Origin: Paralichthys olivaceus
Taxonomy: Eukaryota; Chordata; Actinopteri; Pleuronectiformes; Paralichthyidae
Length of the DNA stretch: 64,000 nt
Assembly: GCF_024713975.1 (NCBI RefSeq)
Contig: NC_091108.1
Span: forward strand, 1,594,501 to 1,658,500
Direction of reading: 5' to 3'
In this document: in pieces, positions 33,718 to 47,575 of the stretch
How the letters are laid out: every line of letters starts with the position of its first letter
Position numbering within the stretch: the stretch's first letter is position 1
Notes under the pieces: model-generated
What the model saw: only the letters and a program-made list of their open reading frames with translations
Databases searched by the model: none
Told to the model about the DNA's origin: nothing
Made by a program: the position numbers and the translations under genes

Positions 33718-33920
33718 TTTAAAGGTCCAGTGTGAAAGATTCAGGTGAAGCTAAATTATATGAATTGTAGTTTTCTTTACCCCAGAAAAGACCCTTTATA
33801 TTTAAATATATTTAAATACTTTATATTTAAATATATTTGGGGGGGGGGGGGGGTGTTCAGCTGCAACATGACACTTCACCACTAGATGTCACTAAATATT
33901 CTACACACTGAACCTTTAAA
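33718..33920. mobile_element. Short TIR element with aaaggtccagtgtg ends
   Basis: The left end tttaaaggtccagtgtg is matched by an inverted right end (tacacactgaacctttaaa). A 15-base G run lies inside at 33839-33853. A second copy is at 51269-51416 and a half copy at 36775-36818. It resembles a common non-autonomous teleost element. Confidence 0.75.
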
Positions 33921-34726
33921 CGAGAACATAGTTGTGTTGTAGAAATTTACCACTGGGTCTTTCCTCCAAATTAAACAGCTTTAAAAACTGTTTTCTGATT
34001 CTCTGCCTCAGTGGCTGACGTTGGGTTCAGCGTGAGAATGGTGAGAATCAGATGAAAGCCATGGTCACCGCACACTGTCGGCAGGAAATGGAAAACAAAC
34101 GAGTTTAACTCCTCTGCCTGCATTTCCTGAGAGACGACTCGTGCTGTTGTTTCACCGGGACTCGTCTCACATATGACGTTACGTCGGAATAGATTTCTCC
34201 CAGGTCAGTTGTGCTGACTGGTTTACGCACAGTGTTGCGAACTTTCCGTGAAATCGTAGTTTCACTTCCAACACACTGCTTCTATGGCCTTATCTTTACC
34301 ATTTACCCTGTTCATTTAACAGCTGTGTAAATATGTGTATGTCTATAGATGATACAGTGAAAACCAGAGGACGGTAAGGGACATGTTTCCATCCTAAAGC
34401 CCAAAGGATGGAAACATCCCTGAAGAGAATAATGGCACCATTTCTCGTACACACATATACATTTATATTTTATAAATATTTAATTCATACGTGTAACATA
34501 TACAAGTTAAAATGTATACATGTACCTCACTCGTGTGCACGGCTCCAGGAAGAGCAGGTTAAATGTGAAGTTGGCTTCAAATGTCTCGACTCTCAACGCG
34601 GCTTAAAAACACTGCGGCTCTCGCACTTGCACGCCCCGACCGGTCAGAGGGTCCTTAGGTCCAGTCACGGCGCCTCCGTGACGCCTCACCGAGGTTTGTA
34701 AAGCTGGAACCTGAACTCTCCAGTCC

Positions 34727-34900
34727 TCACAGCACTGAGGTCTCTGACTGCAGGATGGACTGGGTTCGGGAGTTGCGGTGCAGCTGCATCATGTGCTCTG
34801 AACCGTTCCTGGAGGCGAAGGCGCTGCTGAAGTGGCGACCTCTGCTCGGACGACAGTTCAGACACACGCTCCTCCACTTCCTCTTCAGCTCGCCTTGAAC
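34727..34900 (-). CDS. vipr2: vipr2 exon 13: helix 8 and cytoplasmic tail
   Basis: Starts at [11 protein letters not shown] after a tctggcag acceptor and ends with ETSVL and a stop at 34727-34729. The tail has several Ser/Thr residues suitable for phosphorylation. Confidence 0.95.
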   Translation of the reverse strand, partial: VQGELKRKWRSVCLNCRPSRGRHFSSAFASRNGSEHMMQLHRNSRTQSILQSETSVL

Positions 34901-37900
34901 CTGCCAGAGCAAGTGAGTAGAGCAATGGAATCATCTGAACATATTTAAACGTTAGGAACAGAAGAAGAAATAAACAAATTAAAATGGCAAGGAAATGAAA
35001 ATCTAGTGTAAGAAAAGAGTAATTATTTGATTTATTAGAATTAGCTGAGCATGTTGCTAAATTAAGATAAAGTTAAAAAGACTTAACACCATATTCTGTG
35101 TAGTGTCGTTTCACATCATGAGCTCTTACCTCGCTGTTGAGGAAACAGTACAGGATGGCCACCACCAGACCCTGGGTGGAAAAACAACCGAGTAGAAATC
35201 TGTCAAAAGTAGAATTATCTGAGGAAACTTTAGTTTTATAACGATTTTTCACATTTTAAATATAGTGAGAAAAGAAAGACAATTAAATATGTGTTTTTTT
35301 AATTGTTCTTAATGTCACACATGATCAAATAATTATGAGTTACCTCAACTTATGTGAAATATAATATCACGTGATCATTAAAATTGAAGCTGTTCGTGTT
35401 TGAGTCCAACTGCTCAAAACTTTAATTCCCTAAAGACAAACTTGAAATTTCTTGTTGAAGAGGCCAGAGCATGAGAGGCCATCACGAACTTGACCCTTGA
35501 CCTTTCACCACCCAAATCCAATCAGTAAATCAGTGAGTGAACATTTGTCCTGAATTTGAAAAGACTCTCGTTTTTTAAAATTAAATCTAGAATTTATAAA
35601 AGTAAAGAATAAAAGCAAAGTGTCCTGGAATGGAACTGTTTTCAGGAGCCAGTGTTTTTTGGGGCCTCTCTTGCTGCCAGTCGTTCTTACTCCACAATAA
35701 TTCCAAGATAAATGGTTGCGTTGTTGTACAGAAATAAACACCCAGAATTCTTTGAAACGATTTTTCTTTTTGAAAAGACCTCGGCGTGATCAACCCCTGA
35801 CACCAGCACTCTGATTTACCAACGATAACAACAAGCGGCGACAGCGTGGTTGAAAGGGACGACCAACAAAGCACCTGGAAGGATCCGAGGGCCAGGTCAA
35901 AGAATATTTTATAATCCTCTGCGATGGATTCACTCAGAGACACGAAGACCACGTAGTGGATCCCAAACAGAGGGATCAGCAGCAGAGTGGATTTGGCCAA
36001 CCTCCTGAGACACAAACACAAGAGGAGCACATGTCAGTCGCAGCATTTAACTGATGTTTGTTTCAAAGCTTTAACACTTTGGTATGTAAAACAAATAAAA
36101 GCAAAGGATGAGCCAATTATGAGACTGTGATCATTTTCATGAAATACAGATTTTGGTCCAACTCCGTACACAGATCTGTATATACAGATATATATACATC
36201 TGTATATACATCTGTATATACATCTGTATATACAGATGACACGAGAGCACCTGACCACAAAGAACCTGTCTCAGGGTGCATGCTGGGGAAAAACTTGGTA
36301 GAGAGGGGATCTATTGTTCACATCCTCGCCTCGTGTGAGATACCTGTATTGTGATTGGTCGTTGCCGCCCACGTCAGGACACCTCAGCTTCTGAACCAAG
36401 ATCCGAATGATGCTGATGAAGAGGATGAAGTTCACCTTGGGGACAGGAAGGAAAGAGCCAAGTCATCACAACAGCTGAGCCTCAGAAACACGGAACTGTG
36501 ATTTTGGTTTTTACCACGTTGAACATTTTCCCACCCACGGAAATCACTGCGTGAGAAGTAAATCACTAAAGTCTGTTTCTTTTTTGTTTCCTTTAAAAAA
36601 TCACTAACGTCACTAGTGGTCGATCTCTATCTGCCTGACGCACGAAGACAACGGCCTGTCGAGACCGCGTCCTTTCGAAGGAAGCGTCCTCTGAATTAGG
36701 ACAAAGCATTTATTATACGTCTGTTTAAAATTCAGGACCAATTGTCGCGTTGAATCTGTTTTTACAGAAAACGCTTAAAGTTTCACTGTGTAGAATCTAG
36801 TGACATCTAGTGGTGAGCACCTGCCGACAAACAGAGAGTGAATGAACGTCAACCCACCGTAATGGAGAATCCTATTGGTCCGTTGATCACCCAGTTGGGT
36901 ATAGGGTTGTCATTCCTCTCCCAGCATCTGGGGGCATCGTGAAAAACACTAATGTCAAATATCAGTAAACACAATATCTGGGTCAGGCTCCTCGACAAAA
37001 AAAGTTTTTCACGCAAATCAGATCTTATGTGTTTCTCGTATTAATTGACAGATGAAACTATATAATTTTATATAAAACTCTGGGTTTTCCACCAGAGCTG
37101 TATACTGTGTTTACATAAATACTATTTTTATATTGCAAATGTCAGGTTGAGTAGTTTCTTCATATACTTGAGTTGATTTACACAAAATGTGTTTCAGTGT
37201 TTACACAGTTACGCATTTGTACATATTCATGTCTGTAAACTTATTCTTTAAATATTTACACATTTACGTTCCTGCTGAAGTTCCGTTCTCGACACTGTGG
37301 AGCTGAGTCCTCGCTGCTTGTTATTGTCGTAGAGACGTTTGTAGAAAACCTCCGCGCAGATTGTTTAATAATGAGCCGCAGCTGGAGACGAAGAGATCCG
37401 AGGAACCAGACTCAACGTTCTCATGTCTGCTGACGGAACCTCATCAATACGATGTGATTTGTGGACTTAATGAAATTACAGATCTCTGTGTGTGTGGAAG
37501 TTTCTCATAATGAACGAGAAGATAAGAGATCATTAAGAAAACGACTTCAAACATCAGACAACACGTCGGAGGAGATTCCTCCTGAGTCACGTGGTCATGC
37601 AGGTGCCGGCACTCACCCGGTGTCTTCCAGATAAATCCTCGTCATCGTCCATGCAAAGACGAACACGGTGGGGATCCCTGCAAACAGCCACGGAGAAACC
37701 TCGTTTACATCTTTAGTTTTTATCTAAATCCACAAGGAGCTCATGTTTTTTATTAATTAATTAAAAGTTCTCCATGAAAGTTTGGGGAAGAGTGAATCGG
37801 ATTCAGGACTTTTTTTTTTTTTTGTCTTTCGAGAGATCGCCACCTGGTGGTTGCGTTGCTGCCTGTGTGGAGCCGTATATCCGCTGCATGGACACTTGTG

Positions 37901-40397
37901 CTATCATCCAAAAAGTTTTTACTGTCCACGCAGACAGTCAGGCCGCATGGTTTCAGCTGCATTTGTGTGCAGAACTGCAAGTTGCAACAACACAGTTGTC
38001 TCTTTCATAACTTGTTTTTAATTCTTTAGTCCGTGAACCGATCACTCGCAATCTAAATGTGGCCCCATAAGTTTTTATTGTTTTACTTGTTCATAAGGTT
38101 CAATAAAAAGCTTTTATGCTTAATGTGTAAGTCAGAGTAAAAGAGAAGGATTTACTTTTAATAGTTTGATAAATACTCGTTCCACTTTCATCTCCAGTTA
38201 TTCTGAAACTTCATTTGACATTTGAAAACAATGAGCCATAAATCCAGAAGAGCAAAATCAGCTGGAATGGATTAGCTACCCCAGCCGATGAACATGTAGA
38301 CGATGAAGTGTCTGTTCTCGGAGAAGATGACGACGAGCAGAGTGTGGAGGTACAGACCCTCCACCAGCAGCCAGAAGAAGTTAGCCATGATGAAGTACTG
38401 GAACACAACCAGGCTGGCTTTACATCCCACCTGGAAAACAGAAATACACACGAGACGAGTAGAAAATACGACGAGGTTACGGACTCTAACCTGAGTCCTC
38501 AAATATTAAATGTCACAAAACCTTTAGCAGCTGCTTTATCAGTGACACAAAATGAACCTTTAGAACATTTTCATCACATCTCATTGTTTGTCTTCGCAGA
38601 GCGGAGAAGTTGGATCAGACGCCTTTAGAAATCTACCAGGCAATTATGCTAATGATCCTGATATGTGGGTACATGTTCCCATTCTTCCACGGGGGCAATC
38701 AACGAGTGGTAACACCGAGGATAAACAAATTGTGGATCACACAATTACAAGCAGTGAGTAGAAAGGTCAGAGCGCCACCACAGAGTATCTGCAATTACAG
38801 AGACGCTTCAGTTTCTGTCAGATACTTTTAGCTTCAATTCAAAATGTCTGCCTCTTACCTGTTAATGAGTATCATACAATAATAACTTTATTTATGTAGC
38901 TCGGTAAATAGCAGCCGCTGCAACGTGAATTCACAGAGACGACAGATTAAAAACAAGAAAAGAAAAACATTAAAAGACAAGAGGTCAATGAATACAATGT
39001 CATTTAAAATCTATATCGTACTAAATAGGGTTTTTCAGTCCCACTCGGTTAACGTCAGTAAACGGTTTGCTAGTTTTTATGATGCAGAGAATACTTCAAC
39101 TATTTATGTTTGCAAAACTTAAATAGGAAAAATTGAGTGGCTCATTTCTGCAAAACCTCATTTTCTATTTCATAACATCGGTTTCCCCTCTGTGACAGTT
39201 TTGGGGACGCGACCACGTGGGGACAGCTGCGGCGACCTCACCAGTGAAGGCTGGTTGGAGCACTGCGAGGTTCGGTTGAAGATGATGTCGTCCTTGACCA
39301 GCACGGCCACGGCTCTCAGGATGAAGGAGAAGAAGAGGTTGAGGTGGATGTAGTTCCTGGTGCAGTGGAGCTTCCTGCACAGACGTTACAGGTACACAAC
39401 ATAACTCTGTCAGAACAACAACATCGTTTGAACAGCTCTCGGTTCAAACTGAATCTGCCTGTGTCGTACATATTTCCTGTGCTGCCGTGACGGGGACGTT
39501 ATAGATTGTTGAGGTTGGTCAAGATTCGCATTTTAGAAAAGAGTTCAATATATTTCTGTTTTCTTTGCGAGGCTCCCTTCATCCGTTTTTTCACACCTGA
39601 GTAAAACCTGCGGAAGCTTTTTAAAACTAATCCCAACAGAAACAAATGAAGCGGATCCAATCAACATCATTTCAATTAACAGAATGAAGGGAGCCATGTG
39701 TTCCCAGGATACACACATATCAATGGACAAGTTATAATAAAGTTGTGAAATTAAAGCGTCTAATTGCTGCACTTAATTTAAAATCCAATTAAACCAACAG
39801 CATCATCACAACACTTGTGTTTCGTCAAAACATATATTTGCACACACAAAGTTTTATCTGGTGTAATAGCCGTGTGATGACCGGTCTCACCGGAACAGGT
39901 AGAGGATGGCGCTCCCGGTGGTGAGGGCGATCAAAGACAGACTGTGGCCCAGGGTGTAGAGCGTCTGCACGACCACGTAGAAGACGAGCTGCAGCGGGAG
40001 GAGGACGGTTACTGCTGTTTTCTAACGGTCCTCACTGCGTCACACCTCTGAAACTCACTGAGCCTTGAAGTTGTTCTGAAACAGTCACTTACTGAGCCTG
40101 CAGGTGAGATGAAGGTGCCGTACGGAGCATTTACAAAAATAACACTGGACAAAAAGCCACGACATTTTCATCGCCCGGCTCTTTTGACTTGGTTTCATTC
40201 ATTTGATGAACATACTCTCGTGAAATGTGTTTGTGTTGTCATGTGGTGTCGTCTTTCTACTCGGACCTGCCGAGAGGCTGCAGACGTGAACTAGCTTTAC
40301 GCTCGAATATAATATTAACAACCTTTTCTCATATTTGCTAAAACTGTCACAAATCTGGCTTCTCTGGTCACGTCCTCCAGGAGGAGGGGGAGAGGGG

Positions 40398-40465
<68 letters not shown>

Positions 40466-40813
40466 AGGCAGGACACCACAGTGGGTAATTCAGTGGTGCA
40501 TGCATGAACCAGAACGAGCGAGTGAACATGGAGGAAGCTGCAGTTACACAGCAGCAAAGAGCGACGAGGTTTGTTTTAATCTGGTTTGAATAAAGTTAAA
40601 GTGAATTGACCTGCTTCCCTTCGTCAGGACATAAATTGCGTTCCTCAGCACAGATGTGATGCAACGAGGCGCCTGAGCTCTGAGTGAAGGTTTGCATCAG
40701 ATTCAGCCTCATTAAACTGCGTGCGTTGGAGGATCAAGAGAAACGGTGTTTTTTTTGTGGAGAAAACTTTTAATTCTGGAACGAGGAGGAAGAACAGATG
40801 TGTGTGTGTGTGT

Positions 40814-40864
<51 letters not shown>

Positions 40865-43800
40865 ACATGCCTCGTCCCAGTTATCTTTCCTTTTTCATAT
40901 TTTATTTCCTATAGAAATGTGCCTTTAGACATTTCATTGTGTTTCCTACTTTACTTCCTGTCTTTGTCCTCCAGTTGACTCATGTTGTGATGATTCTCAG
41001 AGCTTTGAATCATCCTCTCCGTCCTAGAAATAAAAGCAACTTTTTATTTCTTAGTCCTGCAAACAGGGAGATAGACCTGATCTGACGGACAGAAAATATC
41101 GTTCAGGACATTTTTGATCTCCACCCCTTGCCTGAATGTTCCCGGACAATCTCCGCCTGCTTCTTCTACATGAGAAATGCAAACTGCAGAAAATGTCCAG
41201 ACACTATTTTCAGGACAAGTGAAGACAAAGAAAGGCAGAAAGAGAAGGACGGATAAAGAGGCAGAAATGGACTGAACGAGGAGCCAGACACCGAGCAGAG
41301 CAACAGGCAGTTAGTTTAACAAGCACAATGGGTGATTCAGAATATGACCAGTCGTGACCCGAACCGGAGCAGTGAAAGAGGAAGCAGCAATTATCATCTT
41401 CGCCGAGAACAAACAAGGTCGATCGTCCCCCTCACCAGCGACTCTTCTCCTGCTCCCTCACTGAAATGTCCCCAAAACAAACCAGCGACATCCAGTTTAC
41501 ATCATTTCCTTAAAAATACCTTCAGGTGTTGTGTTACGCTTGAATCTCGCACCACCGTGCCAATAAAGGAGCTCTATTCTATTCTTGATGTTTGTTTCGG
41601 GTTCAAACTGAAAACACAACACGACAACTGCTGTTTTACGCAAATTGGTCCAAGAGTGAAAATGTGAAAAAGCATCAGGGCTCAGGTGAAACGCAGCTCT
41701 GACCTTTACAGACCGAAAGAGCAAGAGGGCGACAGACGTGGCGTCACTGTACCTTGTCCTGGCTCGTGTCCGACTCACACACACTGCTGATGTTTGGGAA
41801 AACCTCCGACCATCCGGCAGACGAGCAGTTCCTGCTGATGTTACCTGACAGGAGAGAAGAGGAGACGCTCAGCGGATGATCTCCAACGAAACCATTTCTG
41901 TTGAACTTCTGCTTTGGTTCAAGGATTGAGATGATTTCATCAGCTGAGCAGGAATATCATTCTTATTCTTATCTGACACAATGACTGTCACTCACTAATC
42001 ACAGTGCAGTCCACTGTACAGTTCACTCATCGTTACCCACAATGCATTGTGAAGAGCAGCGTACAACCGATGGACACTGACTGAGCAATATATACCATCA
42101 TGCATTGCGCTGGTGGCGGGGTGACGAGAGGAGAGAGAGCAGCAGGGACAGCCCGACCTGTCGTACGAAGGAGTAATAATAGTAATAATAATAATAAAGG
42201 TTTTACCATTTTTGCCAAACAGAGTCTTGAGGACTCGAGGACAGGGGATGGTGACCGTCTCTCCGATCTCAGCTCGATCCCAACACGCGATGTTGTCCCA
42301 CGTTCCTTTGCAACCCGCGACTGTGACGATGAAAAGAGCAGCTTCATGAGTAAATGTTTCTTAGTGAAACATAAAACGAAATCCAGAACAATTTAGCATC
42401 GGTCACATGATGAAACTAAGAGACAGAGGCTAACACATAAGCTCCTCGGTGGACGTGAATACGGTGAATAGGATAAATGACAACAAAATACTCTAATAAT
42501 TAAAAGATTACTGCATGAGCAGCCCTGTGAGCAATTAGCTCAGCACGAGGAGCTGATGACAGCGGGACCAGAGACGAACTACATCCCTTTGAAAACAATT
42601 CCACTGCTCGTCATGGATTTCGGATTTTGCATTTGTGAACACCAGAACAATTTGCGTAAGGCGTGTGGAGGATTTAGACTTGATCAGAACAGAAGGAACC
42701 TCCGCCCACCCTCCAGAAACAGAGCAAACATATACTGCTGCCATAAATAGCTGCTCCAGCTCTGCAGCCTTAATGGGCACAAAAGTGCTGATGGCAAGCC
42801 GAGCAGTCAACAAGGCGTTTTAGCGACAGATGAATAGACACGTTGGTAAAATTGAGCCCAGAATCTCTGCAAAAGACAGTGAAGTAAGAAAATACTGCTA
42901 TAAAAAGAAATCTATGAGTTTCAAATCAAAAAAGAGCAGAATCAGAGAAGCAAAACTTTCTATTTTATCTTCGAGGAAAAAGCAAAATGCAAACTGTGTC
43001 CTAATTTCAGGGGCCATGAAGACCACCTCTTTTGAGGACCCCAGCATTTGGGGTTCCTGTGTCGGAACGTGGGAACCAAAGCTTATTCTTGTCGAGTCTC
43101 TCCGACGACCGAAAACCTTTTCTTACGGAGAACAGATTAAGAAAAGTGAGTGTCGTTCTGAGAGAAGGTAATTAAAGGAGGAGAGAAAATTAAAGACGAG
43201 CTCGGAGAGAGACGAGCTGAGACGAAAAGGTTGTTTAAAAAAAAGGAGGATGAAAGTGCCGAGGTAAAGAAAGAGAGAAGTGAGAAGCAGTGAAGGAGAG
43301 GAAGTCACACAGAAGACAGGGAGGGCAAGAAAGGACAGGGATGGAATCTGAACTCATGGGTGCACGAGACACCCAGAGACACATGTGAGGCCGGACCTCC
43401 GACACAGCTGATGCACAGCAGCACACATCCGCAGGGGAATCTCCATCTTTTTACTAAACTCTGACTTCATGCAGTTAGTGAAACCTCTTCTTCAGTGAAT
43501 TAAAGTTCTGAATACAGAGTCTTCACACCCTGCAACATAGACTGCTGAAGGAAGTGGCGGCTCAGTTTGACCCGTTGCTGAGTGATCGTGACCTTTTTGG
43601 CCGCCGCCGACCTCCTCCTCCCTCAGTCGCTTCACGCACTCCAGCTGGTCTCTCTCCACCTCCAGCATGAAGTTACAGGTTGGATGCCGGCTGTCGACCT
43701 GCAGGGGAAGAAGAGAATACAGGTCGCTGTTTGTGCCGAGTTCAAGATGACGAGAATATGAGACACTTTCCTCATCCGAGACCCGCCTCCTCATTAAGCC

Positions 43801-44245
43801 CAGTCTATCCTGATTGGCCAGTTGGACCACTGTGTCGTGATTTGTCAACTGCTTCTAACGCCTAAAACATCCAAACTCTAACCTTCAAAAGTTCGATTAA
43901 AGTATTTACACATACGTGACACATGTTTATTTTAAATTAATATCAAACATGACACGTGTCCAGATTCAGCCGCTCTCCCTCCGGCCGTTCACAACACACA
44001 CGACAGTTGAGAAGCCGACGTGTGAGTCACAGGCAGATTTTTGTGGAATTACTTTGTGCGGTGAGACGTGAACGTGAGCCGAGTTACAAACCATGTGACT
44101 TTAAACCCGGAGCCAACACTCTGCATCCGGTTCATTTCGTTTTTTCTGGTTTTAACCTTCTGTTAAACGAACGAGACGACAGATCAGAAAACACTCACGT
44201 GAGTTCTGGTTTGACGTTTCATCAAACTGCAGCTGGGACAGTAGA

Positions 44246-44283
<38 letters not shown>

Positions 44284-47200
44284 AACACACACACATAAAC
44301 ACAAACACAATATTTCTGTGCAGTTTGGTACAAATCCAAATTAAAATCTAGATGATACCATTACTATTTATTTTGTTTTATTGTTATTATTCTGTCTGTA
44401 TTTGTCAACTATTAATTCAACTTATTAATTGAATAGAACTTGAAAACATTTCGAATCTTGACTCGTCGGTCAAATCACTGTGTGTGTGTGTGTGTGTGTC
44501 TGTGTGTGGCCTCCAGTTTGTTTCTCATCCTCAGACGGTGTCAGGGCGGGTGTGGAAGGCAGCAAAGACCGTGAGTCAGATAAACGCCTGCGGCTCGTCA
44601 CTGGAGAGGAAACCTTTAACAATTTAATCAGATTTAACCTCCAGCTAATTAGATTCACATTTCAGACGTCGAGGTGACGACGTCGGGGGGGAGCTTGGTT
44701 GTGGTTTCTGTGTGTCGCTGCTGAATGTTATAAATAAATGTGTCCTGCCTTAATTTGGTTAATAAACAATAATCTCCATCATGAAAGAGGAGCGATCGTT
44801 AATATTCATTAAGTCGTGGTTTATTGTGCAGCTTTGATTTAGGTTTAGATTCCGGAAGCTGAGTTTTGGGGTCTTGTTTACAAACGACGATAAGATGGAG
44901 TTTTTTAGCCTGAAGTGCGTTTACAGGGGATTTTATTTTCTTCCTTTCGTTCAAAGGAATTTCTGTTTCTAAACTCGCTTTGTGATTGATGACTAAACAC
45001 CACGACGTCATGAGTCATACCCAGCATGCCCTGTATGTTTGTGACTAAAGAAACAAATCCTTGACATGTTGAGATAAGAGGCTTAGTGAACCGCGTCATG
45101 TGAAAGTGTGGTACCAGACGTTAGCGAATGCAGATCGGCCACAGCAAAGGTTTCGGACAGAAGAGTTTATCAGAGCTCATCAGAGCCGCTGTGTTTTCTG
45201 GGCAGCGAAGACGATTCACAGAGATGAGTCGCACAGATTCCTCACGCCTTGTTCACTTTAAATCTTCCCTCGCTGATGGTTTGAGATGAAAATCTGATTC
45301 TAACATGTGCTGCATGTATCTGCCATCTCAATCTTCGGTTTAGACCGGGCACGTTCAAGGTCCAGTGCCTTGCTCAAGGGCAGCCGCAGGGACGGTAGCA
45401 GCAGAGCGAGGGAAGACTGCTGCTCATTTACTTCTCCAGCTGGTCCTTTGGGTAACAAGGCTGCAGTTGCATCAAATCTCACTCATGTAGAAATTAAGTC
45501 TTGGTTTGTTAAAATGACTGTCGACCTCCGACTCCGGCTTCTCCATCTGCTTCAGAGTTTCACAGCGTCGCGTCCTCATCATGAGTCGGAGCAAAACAAA
45601 CCCGCTGCACTTCCCTTCGCTGTGATAACACAGTCTGCATCCACACGTATTTGTTTTCTTTGGAAAACTCCAACAGTTGACTCCCACACCCGGAGTTTAG
45701 TATTCCTGTCCATATCCACACACCTGACAAAGCATGTCTGTCTGTCTGTCTGTCCGTCTGTCCATCCGTCCACCTGTCTGTCTGTCTGTCTGTCTGTCTG
45801 CAATGACATTTTGGTGTGGATCTGAATAATTTGGCAGATCAAGGGATTTGGTTTCACTCTCTCTGCAGTGTTTCCCACAGAATTCCTTCAATCTATCGTC
45901 ACTCTCATGTGCAACAGATTCTGATTTTAAGACGAGACGTGTGCAGGACATTTGCAGGTTTCCTGAAACTGTGAGGCGGGTTCAGTTAATGTCACTGCAC
46001 TGACTTTGTGTAACTGACCCTGACACGCATGCTCATTGATTACAGACACGTGCAGTGTCGATGTTAATTTATATTTCACATTTTAAAACAACTTGGTTGA
46101 CCAAAGTGCTTCACAAGTACGAGGTAGAACAAGAGCGCGGTAACACACAACACATCTGAGTAAAAATAGAATGAGTAGAACAATTAAAAATAAAATATAC
46201 AATATACAATAAAATCAGGTGGGATAAGAACTTGCTGAACTCAAGGAGAATGCTAGGGAGATGCTCGGGGCAGCATATATAGGGAGAATAGGACAGAGCC
46301 TAGAACGGATCCTTGAGGTACACCTCATGTAAGTGGGGCTATCCCAGAGGAGTAGTCGCCCTCTGCAGCGTAACGAGTATCCACGGTCTATAATGCAAGA
46401 TATCATGTCCATAAATATGAAGTGGAAACCTGCACCCCAGCCCAAACCTGCATGCCGACAACCAGTGCCTGTGAAGCGCGTCCCAAAACCACATCAACGG
46501 TGTCACTCCGAGCATCGTGTTGCTCTGTCACGCCAAATACGACAAGACGAGTAAGAGATGGAAAGATTTCACCAGACAGGACAGGCTACTCCTCCAAACC
46601 AGGTTATTTTTTAGGTTCCATATATAGGTTGTCTAAGCAAAAACAAAAACCAGGAAGTCCAGTAAAGAGACTTCACACATGTCCACAGGACACAGGTCCT
46701 GACAGATGGAGTTTATACAGCGGGACGGACTTGAGAGAAGCTTTTGTTAGATTTTAGAGGAAAATCAACAGTTTAAGAGGGAGGACTGTTTAGTTGATCC
46801 TCTAATCCAGCGGGATTTACACTTCAAACATTCTATCTGCGGAATTAACCAAATTCACACCAGATTATAAGAAGAACAAGACGCCACCTGACAGAGCCGC
46901 TCATATTTTTAGTTGTTCGCTGGCTGCTCATAATGTTTCCTCTCATCGTGTTGATGTTCCTGCTCACGGCTCAACAGTGACGGTGAGGAAGCAGCTGCAC
47001 ACGAGGAGTCACGGCACGTAACATCATGTTAAATGTTAAACTACAATCCAGCCGCAGCGTCTCTGTGGCCTAATTATTAAAACACTGTTGATCTTACGTT
47101 CAAATTTTAAATCCAGGAAACCAATGGATTAGAAAAAAGATCACTTCAGATACAATTTCTCAACAAAGTAAAAGAACAACATTCGTTTTGTTCCTGTAAT

Positions 47201-47544
47201 GCTTCACATCAAGCTGAATTACAAAGCTTTTATTTTGAAATGTTGTAGATTCGGTTCTGAGGATTGTGTCGCTTGCTTAACAGAAATAACTGACATGCAA
47301 GGTATGTAAAAAATAACAGCAGTTTAAACTTGTGTATATAAACTGCACACATGAACAGTAATACATCAGATTTAACATTGAAATAATAATAATAATACTT
47401 ATGAACATTTGATTTTTGCTCCTGAGTAAAGGTTGTGGTTTCTGTTTATTCCTGATCTTCTATTAATGATAATAACATTATTGATAATTATTTATTCTGT
47501 ATTGTTGCACAGCTCTATTTATGGGTGTTTTTACCCTCCCATAG

Positions 47545-47575
<31 letters not shown>
